Shown: in pieces, positions 1 through 7,862 of the stretch
How the letters are laid out: the number at the start of each line of letters is the position of its first letter
Numbering within the stretch: the first letter of the stretch is position 1
From: JASLDZ01 sp964242895
GTDB taxonomy: Bacteria; Pseudomonadota; Alphaproteobacteria; Caulobacterales; Caulobacteraceae
NCBI GenBank assembly: GCA_964242895.1
Contig: CAXTBN010000006.1
Coordinates: 1-64,000, forward strand
Length of the DNA: 64,000 nucleotides
Direction: 5' to 3'
The notes under the pieces: model-generated
Database searches by the model: none
What the model saw: the letters and a program-made list of their open reading frames with translations, nothing else
Told to the model about the DNA's origin: nothing
Made by a program: the position numbers and the translations under genes

Positions 1-32
1 TGGCGCGGGCGGAGGAGATGGTCGCCGCCTGA
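1..32 (+). CDS. C-terminal end of an upstream gene (partial)
   Basis: The window opens inside an open frame whose last residues read ARAEEMVAA before a TGA at 30-32. The GC-rich codon use matches the core genome to the right rather than the island that follows, so this is probably the last core gene before the island. The fragment is too short to identify. Confidence 0.4.
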   Translation, partial: ARAEEMVAA

Positions 33-147
33 GCGCGGCCCGGAGGCGGCGGACGGGTAGTGTAGGACTTCGCGCTCGGTAACTTTCCGCCGTTGCCAAC
101 CCGGCGGGACAGGATGCTTAGGACGCTTCCCCAAAACGGAGGCAGCC

Positions 148-339
148 ATGCACCAACGTGTCCTTCAGATCGGTTCGATCAACGGCAACGTCCACCTCTC
201 CATCGCTACCACCTTCTCTGACAACCTCCCACTCTACGAGGGATGCATCAACGGTCAGGTCTTCGTCACCGCACCTACGCGGGAAGCAGCAACCTCCAGC
301 CTGCTCCGCCGCGTGCTGACGCGCGATCTTCTCCTGTAA
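148..339 (+). CDS. small hypothetical protein, 63 aa
   Basis: An ATG at 148 is preceded five bases upstream by a clean GGAGG (138-142), the strongest ribosome binding site at this end of the window. The 63-residue product has no transmembrane segment and no motif I recognise; it has alternating hydrophobic stretches near the N-terminus and an Arg/Leu-rich C-terminus. It could be the first gene of the island or a small remnant. The call rests on the ribosome binding site and the start position, not on homology. A longer minus-strand frame over the same bases is arginine/serine-rich and looks like a shadow. Confidence 0.45.
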   Translation: MHQRVLQIGSINGNVHLSIATTFSDNLPLYEGCINGQVFVTAPTREAATSSLLRRVLTRDLLL

Positions 340-349
340 GGGCGAGAGC

Positions 350-592
350 GTGATACGCTGGGCGAAGCGAGGGACCGTGAACCTTAGGGCTGCCATCTCA
401 GCGTGGAGGGTGTGGGCACGTCCACACCGCTCCCAACCTGAGAGCGACCCCATCGCATCGAGCGTGCAGGCACTGCGGCGCCTCACCGGCGAAGCCGATG
501 ACGACTGGCACCCTGATCTGGCGAGCCTTCGCTCAGATGCCGACAAGGTCGTCGCGCCTCAGGAGAAATCCACGACGGGAATTCGAGAATAA
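350..592 (+). CDS. possible small protein, 80 aa (doubtful)
   Basis: A GTG at 350, ten bases after the preceding stop, opens an 80-codon frame ending in TAA. There is only a weak purine-rich stretch upstream. The product has a basic, tryptophan-containing N-terminal half and an acidic second half, with no recognised domain. It may be coupled to the 63-residue gene, or the stretch may be non-coding. Confidence 0.25.
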   Translation: MIRWAKRGTVNLRAAISAWRVWARPHRSQPESDPIASSVQALRRLTGEADDDWHPDLASLRSDADKVVAPQEKSTTGIRE

Positions 593-593
593 C

Positions 594-682
594 CTGACAG
601 TGGCCCCGCGCTGCTACGGCATACTAAGAAACCAGGCGATGCTCACCCCGCCCAGAACCACTCGTGATTTTTCTGACAGTGG
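594..682 (+). repeat. direct repeat CTGACAGTGG, two copies 79 bp apart
   Basis: The 10-mer CTGACAGTGG occurs at 594-603 and again at 673-682, in the gap between the doubtful small gene and the transposase. I see no inverted copy on the far side of the transposase, so it is not a simple terminal repeat. It could be a protein-binding pair or chance. Confidence 0.4.
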
Positions 683-762
683 TCTGAAGAGTGCGGTAAT
701 TTCCAGTCTTCTGTTGGTTGAGTTTGATTGCGCGGCCAGCTCGTGGACACGATACATGCGGT

Positions 763-1920
763 GTGAACCGCCTGAGGAGAGACAAGCAGCTTCTAGTCCT
801 GAGGTTGATGTGCCTTGGAAATGGCGTACGTGCTACCGCGCTTATTGCGGAGTGCGACGCTGGAACCGTTCTGAACTACCTTCATCGCTTCGGTGTTGCA
901 TTGCGGGCGATGCATCACAACAAGGTCATCAAGCTTGAACCCACTAGACTGGAGATCGATGAAATCTGGGGCTATGTCTACGGCAAGACTAGAAATCGCG
1001 CTAAGTTCAGCAAGGAGGCGCCCAGGTTTGCGGGCGACTATTTCACCTGGACGGCGCTCGATCCGGATAGCAAACTTCTGGTCTCTTATTATGTTAGTCG
1101 GCGGACCCTCAAGCATGCACATTGGTTCCTGGCGGACGTTCGTTACCGGGTTCGCGGGGCACCCCTGATCACTTCGGATGCTTTACCGCAATACAAGCGG
1201 GCGGTAGCTCACGTATTCCCCGACTCGTTCCACGTCGTCATTCATAAGGTGCTCAAAAGCGTATGGGACAGAGAGACAGGCGACCGCCAAGTTAAGGTTA
1301 TCTCCTTCACTAAGACCTGTTCAAAACCAAACGCGCCATTTGATTTTGCAACGACGTCGTACAATGAACGTCATAACGGGACCATCAGAAACTTTCTCAG
1401 CCGCTTCACACGCCTTTCATATTGCTTCTCAAAGGACGTGGATAATCACTTCTACGCCCACGCGATCTACGCTGCCTATTACAACTTTGTGAAGGACCAT
1501 CGTAGCTTGGGGTACTCCACCCCGGCCATGGTGGCAGGCGTGACTACGAAGCAGTGGACCTTTGACGACCTGCTGGACGAGGTGGATGCGTTTTGGGCGA
1601 AGGCCGAGCCCGCCCCCGCGACGAAACCAGTTCAGGTCGTGGACGGTCAGACGCTTGTGCCTCTTGCGCAGGGGGTAGCCAGCCCCACCCACGGCTTCTT
1701 CGTCTGCAACGATACCATCGCCAACAAGGCCAAGGTCCACGCCGGATCGTGTCGGAACTGCCAATACGGCATCGGGCGCGGGGGTTCGGGGAAGACCAAC
1801 CGCTGGTACGCCTTCACCACTCAGGCTGACGCCCAATCGGCGGCAGACGACCTAGCCCCGGACCATGCGTCGGTGTGCTCGATCTGCGTGAGAGGGTTTT
1901 ACCGGATACGGCGGCGCTGA
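763..1920 (+). CDS. IS1-like DDE transposase with extra C-terminal cysteine domain
   Basis: The first ~275 residues look like the IS1-like transposase family: an N-terminal helix-turn-helix-like segment, then a DDE core with Asp66 (in IDEIW), Asp139 (in TSDALP) and Glu202 (in YNERHN), then the typical RFTRLSYCFSK and YYNFVKDHRSL segments. The core appears intact. The GTG at 763 gives MNRLRRDKQ, which fits the usual family N-terminus; a TTG at 718 would add 15 unconserved residues. After residue ~290 there is an extra ~95-residue tail with His326-x3-Cys330-x2-Cys333 and Cys372-x2-Cys375, suggesting a small metal-binding domain. No terminal inverted repeats or target duplications are visible, so it may be a stranded or domesticated transposase. 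It lies 81 bp before the kinase cassette. Confidence 0.75.
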   Translation: MNRLRRDKQLLVLRLMCLGNGVRATALIAECDAGTVLNYLHRFGVALRAMHHNKVIKLEPTRLEIDEIWGYVYGKTRNRAKFSKEAPRFAGDYFTWTALDPDSKLLVSYYVSRRTLKHAHWFLADVRYRVRGAPLITSDALPQYKRAVAHVFPDSFHVVIHKVLKSVWDRETGDRQVKVISFTKTCSKPNAPFDFATTSYNERHNGTIRNFLSRFTRLSYCFSKDVDNHFYAHAIYAAYYNFVKDHRSLGYSTPAMVAGVTTKQWTFDDLLDEVDAFWAKAEPAPATKPVQVVDGQTLVPLAQGVASPTHGFFVCNDTIANKAKVHAGSCRNCQYGIGRGGSGKTNRWYAFTTQADAQSAADDLAPDHASVCSICVRGFYRIRRR

Positions 1921-1989
1921 CGACCGGCTCTCTCGCGCAGCCACATAGGTCCTTCCGGCAGTGGGCTCCCGCTGCCCCCATTTCCGCTC

Positions 1990-1995
1990 TATGCT
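1990..1995 (+). promoter_or_regulatory. candidate -10 element for a leaderless kinase mRNA
   Basis: TATGCT sits six bases before the kinase ATG, which would place the transcription start at or next to the start codon. No good -35 and no ribosome binding site is visible. A nearly identical element precedes the gene at 6111. Confidence 0.3.
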
Positions 1996-2001
1996 CTCGG
2001 C

Positions 2002-3051
2002 ATGGACGTCCAGGACGCCGACCCCGAGGAGGCAAACCGCGCGATCGCTCTACGTTGGTGCGAAGCTCAACAGCCTCCTTGGACCCTTAAGGAGCAGGCA
2101 GGTCGCGGGGGGACCGCCCCCGTTTTCGTCGTGAAGGGACCTGACGGAACTCGCGCGTTCAAGCTTTACGACGAGAGGTTCTCCATAGGGCAGAAAGGGG
2201 CTCTTGAGGCCATCCGGATCGCCCAGCAGGTCGGTCTTGGGGAGCACGGTTGCCCCCACCTCATCGTCACACACGCTGGTGGGCAGTTTGAGGGAAGGTT
2301 GTTCCTGCTCATGGACGTCGCCGATGGCGTCGAGCTAGAGAAGGTCCTTGGCCTCGTTCCTCGAGATAAGATTCGGTATATCACAGACAAGGTCGCCCTT
2401 GCCTGTGAGTTCTTGAGAACAAAAGGGCTCGCCCATCGTGACATTAAGTCTGCTAATATATTCGTCTCTCATGACTTTGAGAAGGTGACACTTCTTGACC
2501 TCTCCGTCATGCGCGATATCCATGATCCAGTCGGAATTGGGACCGATCACGGCGATCAGCTTCCAGTCGTCGCAACGGCGAGGTACTCACCGCCGGAGTA
2601 TCTCTTTCGGCTAGAAGAGCCGAGTTCTGAACTTTGGCACGGTGTCGACATCTATCAATTGGGTGGACTTCTGCATGACCTCATCATGAAGATGCCGTTG
2701 TTTAAGGACGAGTATCAAAAAGGGAAGGAAAATAGATATCGGTTCGCGTGGGCCGTTGCGACAAAGACGCCCTTTGTCGGAGCGCAAGACGTTGATCAAG
2801 ACCTCGTCGTTCTTGCTCGCCGAGCGCTGAGCAAAGACTGGAACGCCCGTCGAGAGATTTCCCTCTCCGATTTCCGTGCGTCTAAGGGAAGTGAACGTAC
2901 TGTTGCGTTATCTGTCATTGGCCTTACAGGCTCGCGCCCTCCAGAACTCAACCTAAGGATGAGCGCCACACCTCTCTTAGTCACTGCAAAAGCTGTCGAA
3001 GTAGATTTGACAACTCGTCTACTCCATATGGGTGCCACGGCCGTTCACTAA
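2002..3051 (+). CDS. eukaryotic-like Ser/Thr protein kinase
   Basis: The protein has the order of a Hanks-type kinase: glycine loop GRGGTAPVF (34-42), ATP-binding Lys54, catalytic His145-Arg146-Asp147 with Lys149 and Asn152, metal-binding Asp166 in a DLS variant of DFG, an activation segment ending SPPEY near 196-200, and Asp216. All residues needed for phosphotransfer seem present. There is no transmembrane segment, so it should be cytoplasmic. After residue ~300 the C-terminus is not recognisable. The frame stays open for another 101 codons beyond the TAA at 3049, which suggests the ancestral protein was about 450 residues. It is the first gene of a cassette with a UvrD-like helicase and an unknown protein. 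The ATG is preceded by a -10-like TATGCT rather than a ribosome binding site. The substrate is unknown. Confidence 0.85.
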   Translation: MDVQDADPEEANRAIALRWCEAQQPPWTLKEQAGRGGTAPVFVVKGPDGTRAFKLYDERFSIGQKGALEAIRIAQQVGLGEHGCPHLIVTHAGGQFEGRLFLLMDVADGVELEKVLGLVPRDKIRYITDKVALACEFLRTKGLAHRDIKSANIFVSHDFEKVTLLDLSVMRDIHDPVGIGTDHGDQLPVVATARYSPPEYLFRLEEPSSELWHGVDIYQLGGLLHDLIMKMPLFKDEYQKGKENRYRFAWAVATKTPFVGAQDVDQDLVVLARRALSKDWNARREISLSDFRASKGSERTVALSVIGLTGSRPPELNLRMSATPLLVTAKAVEVDLTTRLLHMGATAVH

Positions 3052-3102
3052 GCTAAAGGCAACGCGGATTGGACGGAGGCAGAGCTTTCGTTTCACTGGG
3101 AG

Positions 3103-3354
3103 GTGGAAAGCGGGCAAGTAGGCCTTTCAGCGTCCAGCATTCAACTTTGCCTAGCGATGAAGCATTTCGTCACCTTAGATGGCGCTGAAGTTCGCTCCCA
3201 AGTAAAACTCCTGCTCCAGCTTGAGGGGGAAGAACGCGCAGCCTCGCTGCCCCTTCCACCAGTTTCCGATGATGAGAGGGCGGCGGCTTCGATTGCCGAG
3301 AACGCATTCGGCTCTGTAGGACAGTTAGGGGCGCAGGCCCTTGCGGCGAAATAA
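3103..3354 (+). CDS. short frame continuing the kinase frame (possibly its severed C-terminus)
   Basis: This frame is in phase with the kinase: after the kinase TAA at 3049-3051 it is open from 3052 to the TAA at 3352. The only starts are a GTG at 3103 and an ATG at 3157, and neither has a properly spaced ribosome binding site. This argues that the segment is the cut-off C-terminal domain of a longer kinase rather than a separate gene. The translated part has two hydrophobic strand/helix stretches and an acidic middle, with no known domain. It ends 12 bp before the helicase start. An independent small gene remains possible. Confidence 0.35.
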   Translation: MESGQVGLSASSIQLCLAMKHFVTLDGAEVRSQVKLLLQLEGEERAASLPLPPVSDDERAAASIAENAFGSVGQLGAQALAAK

Positions 3355-3366
3355 CAAGGAAGAGCA

Positions 3367-4536
3367 ATGTCGCTTTGGTGGGCTAACAAAAACCAGCTTT
3401 CCGTAGAACAGCTAGCTCTTATAGAGAACTTGGCTCTAGGGCATGATCAGCTGGTTCTAGGGCCACCCGGCTCCTGAAAGACAAATATCCTCCTTCGTCG
3501 AGCACAGTTTGTCCGACCTCAGGGCATGCCCCGGGTGTTGGTGCTGACGTTCACGAGAGCTTTAACCGAGTTTATTAAGACCGGCTGCATCGATAGTGAT
3601 GGGGCAGAATTGTTCCCCCGATCCGCAATCTCGACGTACGCAGCGTGGATCAAGGATATCTATGAAGGTCACGAGGCCGATCTTCCCGCTTTGAGCGGTA
3701 CCGACCTTGTTGCAGATAGAATTGCCCTTGCAAAGGGTGCTCTTGGCCTCGTCAAGCAGGGCAAATTCCCGCTCTATGACGCTTTGTTCGTAGACGAAGC
3801 CCAGGACTTGGTTCCGGATGAGGTCCATCTATTACGGGAATGGGCAAAGGTGTTATTTTTCGTGGCTGACAAGAGGCAACACATCTTTAGTGGAGCCCAT
3901 GGCATGGGTACGATTGAGCAGCTTGTCGGAAAGCAGAATAGGCACGTCCTCAAGTTTCATTACCGGCTTGCGCCGGAGATTTGCACCATGGCTGATAAAA
4001 TCCTAACCTCCCAAAGCGGAGACAGCTTGTCATCGACCGAGCATTATGTTGGGCCGAAGCCGGGCGAAATTAGGACGTTCGGCCCAGCACCAAAGAACGC
4101 GCAGTTGGCAGAGGCGGGCAAGAATCTAAAGCTGCAAATCCGCGCCTACGGAGATTTGATCGCTGGCGGGGATAGACTGGGCGTAATCGTTGCTAAGAAA
4201 GCGCACAGGCAGGAGGTACTAGAGTCGCTGGAGGCCCATGATTCCTTATCTGGCAAATGCCAGATTGTTAGGGCCAGAGAACTCGACGAAGATAGCGACT
4301 ACAGCCCAACTCTAGACCCTGGAAAGCCGATACTAATTCTTACGGCCGCGGCGTGCAAGGGACTAGAGTTTCGTGCAGCTCACTGGCTCTTTTGTGACGA
4401 AGGTAACTACCACTTCAAGGCAGAAACATACTACACGGTAGTAACACGCGCCAAGACAAGACTCGACATGTACTTTGAGAAGTCGTTGCCCGCGCGGCTC
4501 GCGGCCGCCTATGCTCCTCCATTGAAGCCGTGGTGA
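3367..4536 (+). pseudogene. compact UvrD-like SF1 helicase interrupted by TGA in Walker A
   Basis: An ATG at 3367 with a good AAGGA upstream opens a 389-codon frame with superfamily 1 motifs in order: Walker A reading GPPGS-stop-KTN (TGA at 3475-3477, where GGA for glycine is expected), motif Ia LTFTRA, motif II DEAQD, motif III FHYRLAP, motif V KGLEF and motif VI VVTRAK. The length implies a minimal helicase core without the 1B/2B insertions of UvrD/PcrA. A single G-to-T change explains the stop. The rest of the frame is intact and well conserved, so the mutation is recent, or it is a sequencing error, or it is read through. Restart at the ATG at 3526 would give 336 residues lacking the ATP-binding loop. 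It is flanked by the kinase and, seven bases downstream, by the unknown 466-residue gene. Confidence 0.8.
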
Positions 4537-4543
4537 TAGCTGA

Positions 4544-5944
4544 ATGAACCACCTTGCCTACGCCGGTGTGGATGAAGCCGAGTTAGACAGTCTCCTTGAG
4601 GGGCGGCCAGCCGGGATCGCTGTGCCTTGGAACCGAGCAAGTGCGCGTCAGCGGACGAGTAAGTTGGGTGTGATAATCGATGAGAAAGAGGTCGAACGGC
4701 CCCGACCCACAGCAATTATCGCCGCAGCGATCGAGCATCCACGCCTGTTCACTCGCTACTCAGCACTTCGCTCCGATCTATCCCCGCTTACGGCTTGGTG
4801 TCACATTTTTGAGCCAAGCCAGATGGAGTGGCTGAAAGAGCCAACGCGAGAGGCTGACCTTCGCGGCTTCACTGGTGCCTGGACCGGTCTTGCAGTCGCT
4901 GAGGCACTTCTCCTGTCTGACCGGCCAATGAGTCAAATTCGCCTAGCCGCATGTCTTTCGACACAATCGTTCGCAGTAGCCCGGATGATGGCGCTGTGGG
5001 ATCGAGTCGAAGTCAAGGAGACTTTGCAGCGGCAGGCCGAGGCGGTTCGACTGGTAAACGGACGTGACGACCGCCGTGGCCGCCTTGAGAAGCAGCTTTG
5101 GCCTGTCTGGGAGGCTCTGGCGAGCGGGAAGGTCCCTCACTCGTCAATAGGATCGCGCCGCTTAGCCGAGGCTGTCCACGTGTTAAGCTACGCTCGAACT
5201 AGGTCGGAAATCCCCGAGACGTCACAACTCGCGCCTGTGTTCGATGGCGTTCCCGGGGCAGAGTTCCTCAGCCACCTTGACGTCGTCTCACCAGAAGACC
5301 GCGTTAGAATATTCGACTCGCTTGTCCAGGGATGTGCGAACGTGACGGGGGGCGATGCTGTGCGCAGGTCAGAGCTTGCCTTCTTAGCAGGCTATCTAGC
5401 AACGGTAGTGGCCGGTGGATCGGCAAGCCTGACTCTCACGTCGGAGACCGCGAAATCGGCACCCGAAATCACGGCATGGGCTTACGCCCTCGGTGGCGTA
5501 GGCGAGAGCGTAGTTTGGACGTCCAGCTTCGAGGGGCTAGGCAGGCTGGTCGCGAGAGAGCTTGAACGACCCTTCCATCTTGGCGAGGCACCGTTGTGCG
5601 ACTTCGCCGTCGATGAGGCGGCTGTGCTCGTTGATCGGGAGCTGAGCGATCCTCTTGTACGTTTGCGGATCAAGCAGACGAGGGTTGCTACGGTCGCGTT
5701 GCTACCTGGAGTCAACATCGCCGTTCCCTTGAGGGAGGCAGTTGCGGCCGACGATCGTCGTTCGACGCCGACGCCGACGCCGACGCGCGGATCACCTGCG
5801 GGCGAAGGAGACATCCTAGGGCTCCTTGCGGCGGCCTTGTGGCCTCGCATTGAGGCTCACCTTGAGCAACGTGAACGTTTGAGTGGGGAAATTTCTCGCC
5901 CGCAAGCGCGTCGCCGGCGAGGCAGCCAGAATAAGCTCCTTTGA
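4544..5944 (+). CDS. unknown 466-aa protein of the kinase-helicase cassette
   Basis: I do not recognise this protein. It starts at an ATG seven bases after the helicase stop, so it is probably translated from the same mRNA. It appears soluble and mainly helical to about residue 400. A short Thr-Pro repeat linker follows, encoded by a hexanucleotide repeat, and then a C-terminal helix ends in a strongly basic tail. No nuclease, ATPase or transmembrane signature is visible. By position it is the third member of the cassette and might be the substrate, sensor or effector of the kinase; that is inference only. The frame has no internal stops, in contrast to the helicase. Confidence 0.7.
   Translation: MNHLAYAGVDEAELDSLLEGRPAGIAVPWNRASARQRTSKLGVIIDEKEVERPRPTAIIAAAIEHPRLFTRYSALRSDLSPLTAWCHIFEPSQMEWLKEPTREADLRGFTGAWTGLAVAEALLLSDRPMSQIRLAACLSTQSFAVARMMALWDRVEVKETLQRQAEAVRLVNGRDDRRGRLEKQLWPVWEALASGKVPHSSIGSRRLAEAVHVLSYARTRSEIPETSQLAPVFDGVPGAEFLSHLDVVSPEDRVRIFDSLVQGCANVTGGDAVRRSELAFLAGYLATVVAGGSASLTLTSETAKSAPEITAWAYALGGVGESVVWTSSFEGLGRLVARELERPFHLGEAPLCDFAVDEAAVLVDRELSDPLVRLRIKQTRVATVALLPGVNIAVPLREAVAADDRRSTPTPTPTRGSPAGEGDILGLLAAALWPRIEAHLEQRERLSGEISRPQARRRRGSQNKLL
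5764..5787 (+). repeat. GACGCC hexanucleotide tandem repeat
   Basis: Three perfect GACGCC units and a fourth ending in G encode a Thr-Pro linker in the 466-residue protein. Gain or loss of a unit would change linker length by two residues without a frameshift. Confidence 0.6.
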
Positions 5945-6099
5945 TCTAGAAAACCGCGCAGAAGGCTATCAAGAGCGTGGCGGTGCCAACCTACACGTAC
6001 CCGTTCGGAACCCAGCGTTGCGGCTCCCATGCACCTGGGCGTACCGGGCCGGTCTGTGCCGCAGGATGGAGTAGGCGGGCGTGGAGATACCAATCGCGC

Positions 6100-6105
6100 T
6101 ATGCT
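6100..6105 (+). promoter_or_regulatory. candidate -10 element for a leaderless mRNA
   Basis: TATGCT lies five bases before the ATG at 6111, within GCTATGCT. The spacing would put the transcript start at the ATG. There is no ribosome binding site in the usual window. It closely resembles the element before the kinase gene. Confidence 0.3.
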
Positions 6106-6110
6106 GAGCC

Positions 6111-6848
6111 ATGAGCGTTCACGACTTTCTCACGCCAGAGGTGCTGGCCAACGTTCCTGAGGGGAACGAAGCGGCGTTTTCGTACATTGCACGGGCCGCC
6201 CACAGGGTCCTGGCGAAAAAGGGTCGAGATGCCACCGCGAGAGACGAGTGGTCGGAAATTGAGGATGCGCAATACACTTATACAAGTGTGATTTTGAATG
6301 CGGCTAAGCGCTATCAAATCGCCCCGCTCTCCACCCTGCCCATTCCAAAGCGGTCACGGTTTTCGCACGACGTGTATCTAGACCTGAACAATGACATTGA
6401 AGGCTATTTGTCCCAATTACTCCTGAGCAGCGTTGAGGCTGATCGTAGCTTTTCCGTCAACCTCTCACCTGACTCGAAGTCGAGGCTTCGGACTTTGGTT
6501 GCCAAGGCCAAAGAGGCTATTGAAGGCCTCGACATCAGCCCCTCTCGTAAGGAAGCATTGCATTCCCAACTTCGGAAGTTCGAGGAGGAGCTAGAGCGGC
6601 GGAGAGTCAACTATGCCGTTGTGATGGCAATTCTGACCCACCTCGCCAGCGGAGTGGGCGGGGGTGCAGCAGAGGCTATGATAAGCAAGCTCATTGTCGA
6701 GACGGTGACAAAGGTGGGCGTGGATAAGTCAGAGGAGGTCAAACAGAAAGCCAGCATCCTGATTTCACATCAGGCCATTCCTGCGCTTGTCCTCTTACGG
6801 GCGGATGAGCCTTCTCACGTTGAGGATGACGAGGAGATACCTTTCTAA
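6111..6848 (+). CDS. conserved-type hypothetical protein, 245 aa, helical/coiled
   Basis: The middle of the protein (about 85-165) is charged and helical. It resembles a pattern I recall from unnamed proteins in accessory regions: a conserved stretch ending in a short coiled segment EEELERRR, then a more hydrophobic region (about 165-200) with a glycine-rich turn and amphipathic helix. There is no signal peptide, no clear transmembrane segment and no enzymatic motif. It stands alone, 166 bp after the cassette, with its own leaderless-looking start. The gap before it (5945-6110) holds nothing I can identify. The function is unknown. Confidence 0.65.
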   Translation: MSVHDFLTPEVLANVPEGNEAAFSYIARAAHRVLAKKGRDATARDEWSEIEDAQYTYTSVILNAAKRYQIAPLSTLPIPKRSRFSHDVYLDLNNDIEGYLSQLLLSSVEADRSFSVNLSPDSKSRLRTLVAKAKEAIEGLDISPSRKEALHSQLRKFEEELERRRVNYAVVMAILTHLASGVGGGAAEAMISKLIVETVTKVGVDKSEEVKQKASILISHQAIPALVLLRADEPSHVEDDEEIPF

Positions 6849-6865
6849 GTCGCTTGCCGAAGTTG

Positions 6866-7141
6866 CTACCGCTCGATGCCGCAGACCATTGCAATATCGA
6901 GCGCATCGGCCAGCATCTGCCTCGCCCTTATTTCCAACGTCGCCAACACCGGTTGGCCGCTACCCTCACCCGCCGCCGTCGCTATGGTGACCCGTATCGG
7001 GTGGGGCGGAGCCGTGTCATCGCCGGTGTACATCGCGAAGATGTGGTCGACCGCGACAGGGTATCCGTCTGCCCGAAGCTCCGGCCGCGCTACCTGCCTG
7101 ACAAGCTGCCCCACGCGGGGAAGTTCGCGAGGCTGATCCAT
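6866..7141 (-). CDS. hypothetical protein, 91 aa
   Basis: On the minus strand GAGGAGG (7152-7158) is followed by a GTG at 7147 and, in frame, an ATG at 7141. I take the ATG because its spacing of ten bases is more usual than the four bases of the GTG. The product is small and soluble, with a short beta-rich centre and a C-terminal helix ending in Cys-Gly. It converges on the 245-residue gene with 17 bp between the stops. It is not recognised. Confidence 0.5.
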   Translation of the reverse strand: MDQPRELPRVGQLVRQVARPELRADGYPVAVDHIFAMYTGDDTAPPHPIRVTIATAAGEGSGQPVLATLEIRARQMLADALDIAMVCGIER

Positions 7142-7178
7142 CGGCACACATCCTCCTCATGCCCCTAAGGAGCCGCTG

Positions 7179-7862
7179 TCAAAACCAGACCTTCGGCCCC
7201 TCGACGCCGTCCGTGCAGAACCGGCTCCAGGCCTGAGCGAAGTCCTCCGCCGCCATGGTGTCCTCGGTGGCTGCCACTGTGCGGGAAGCGAGGAATCGTT
7301 TGTAGCCGCCGTAGCCGCCCAGCGGCGTCCGGCTGTTCACCTCACCGCAGAAGGCCACGATGCCACCGCCCTCCAGCGTCGAGAGCTTGGTGTGTACGTC
7401 GCGGTAGCGCAGGCCTTGGTCGTCGGTCAGCTTGGCTTTCAACTGCTCCTCCGCTTCCTCCTTGAGGCCAAGGTAGTCGAGGCCACCATCTGAGCGCACG
7501 TCGGGGTCGCTGGTCGTTGTGGTCGTTGTCGGCTGCTGCGAAGGTGGAGGTTGGGCGGCACCTACGGGGACAGAAGAGCGACTGACGACCGGCGCGGAGC
7601 CTGTTGACGGTGTCTTGGCCGAGGTGACTGGCGTCACGTTCAGTAAGCCGTAAAGGAGCACGGCACCGAGCGAACCGCCACCGATGATGAGGATGTTCCG
7701 CCCGACGCGATCTTGGTTCGGCTTGCGGGAAGAGGTCGCAATGGGTGCGACCATGGGGGCGGGGACGCGCGTGACAGCGCCAAGGTGACGGGAAATCGCG
7801 TCGCGCTGCTCAGGGCTCAGCCGGCGCCAGTGCTCGGCGTCGCTCCCGACCTGATCATTCAC
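7179..7862 (-). CDS. membrane-anchored hypothetical protein, 227 aa
   Basis: A soluble N-terminal segment of ~54 residues is followed by one transmembrane helix (about 55-76, rich in Ile, Gly and Leu), then a Ser/Thr/Pro linker with a run of threonines, and a C-terminal domain of ~100 residues containing a conserved-looking FCGEVNS and GGYGGY segment. The likely topology is N-in with the C-terminal domain in the periplasm. The start overlaps the stop of the upstream secreted-protein gene by eight bases, so the two are probably translated together. The C-terminal segment recalls unnamed proteins from phage or mobile regions. The function is unknown. Confidence 0.65.
   Translation of the reverse strand: MNDQVGSDAEHWRRLSPEQRDAISRHLGAVTRVPAPMVAPIATSSRKPNQDRVGRNILIIGGGSLGAVLLYGLLNVTPVTSAKTPSTGSAPVVSRSSVPVGAAQPPPSQQPTTTTTTSDPDVRSDGGLDYLGLKEEAEEQLKAKLTDDQGLRYRDVHTKLSTLEGGGIVAFCGEVNSRTPLGGYGGYKRFLASRTVAATEDTMAAEDFAQAWSRFCTDGVEGPKVWF

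Noticed and set aside
118..546. 142-residue minus-strand frame at the left end
   Set aside because: Arginine/serine-rich composition, opposite to a plus-strand start with a strong ribosome binding site.
3475..3477. TGA in the helicase as a selenocysteine codon
   Set aside because: Walker A needs glycine here, and I see no hairpin of the bacterial selenocysteine type just downstream.
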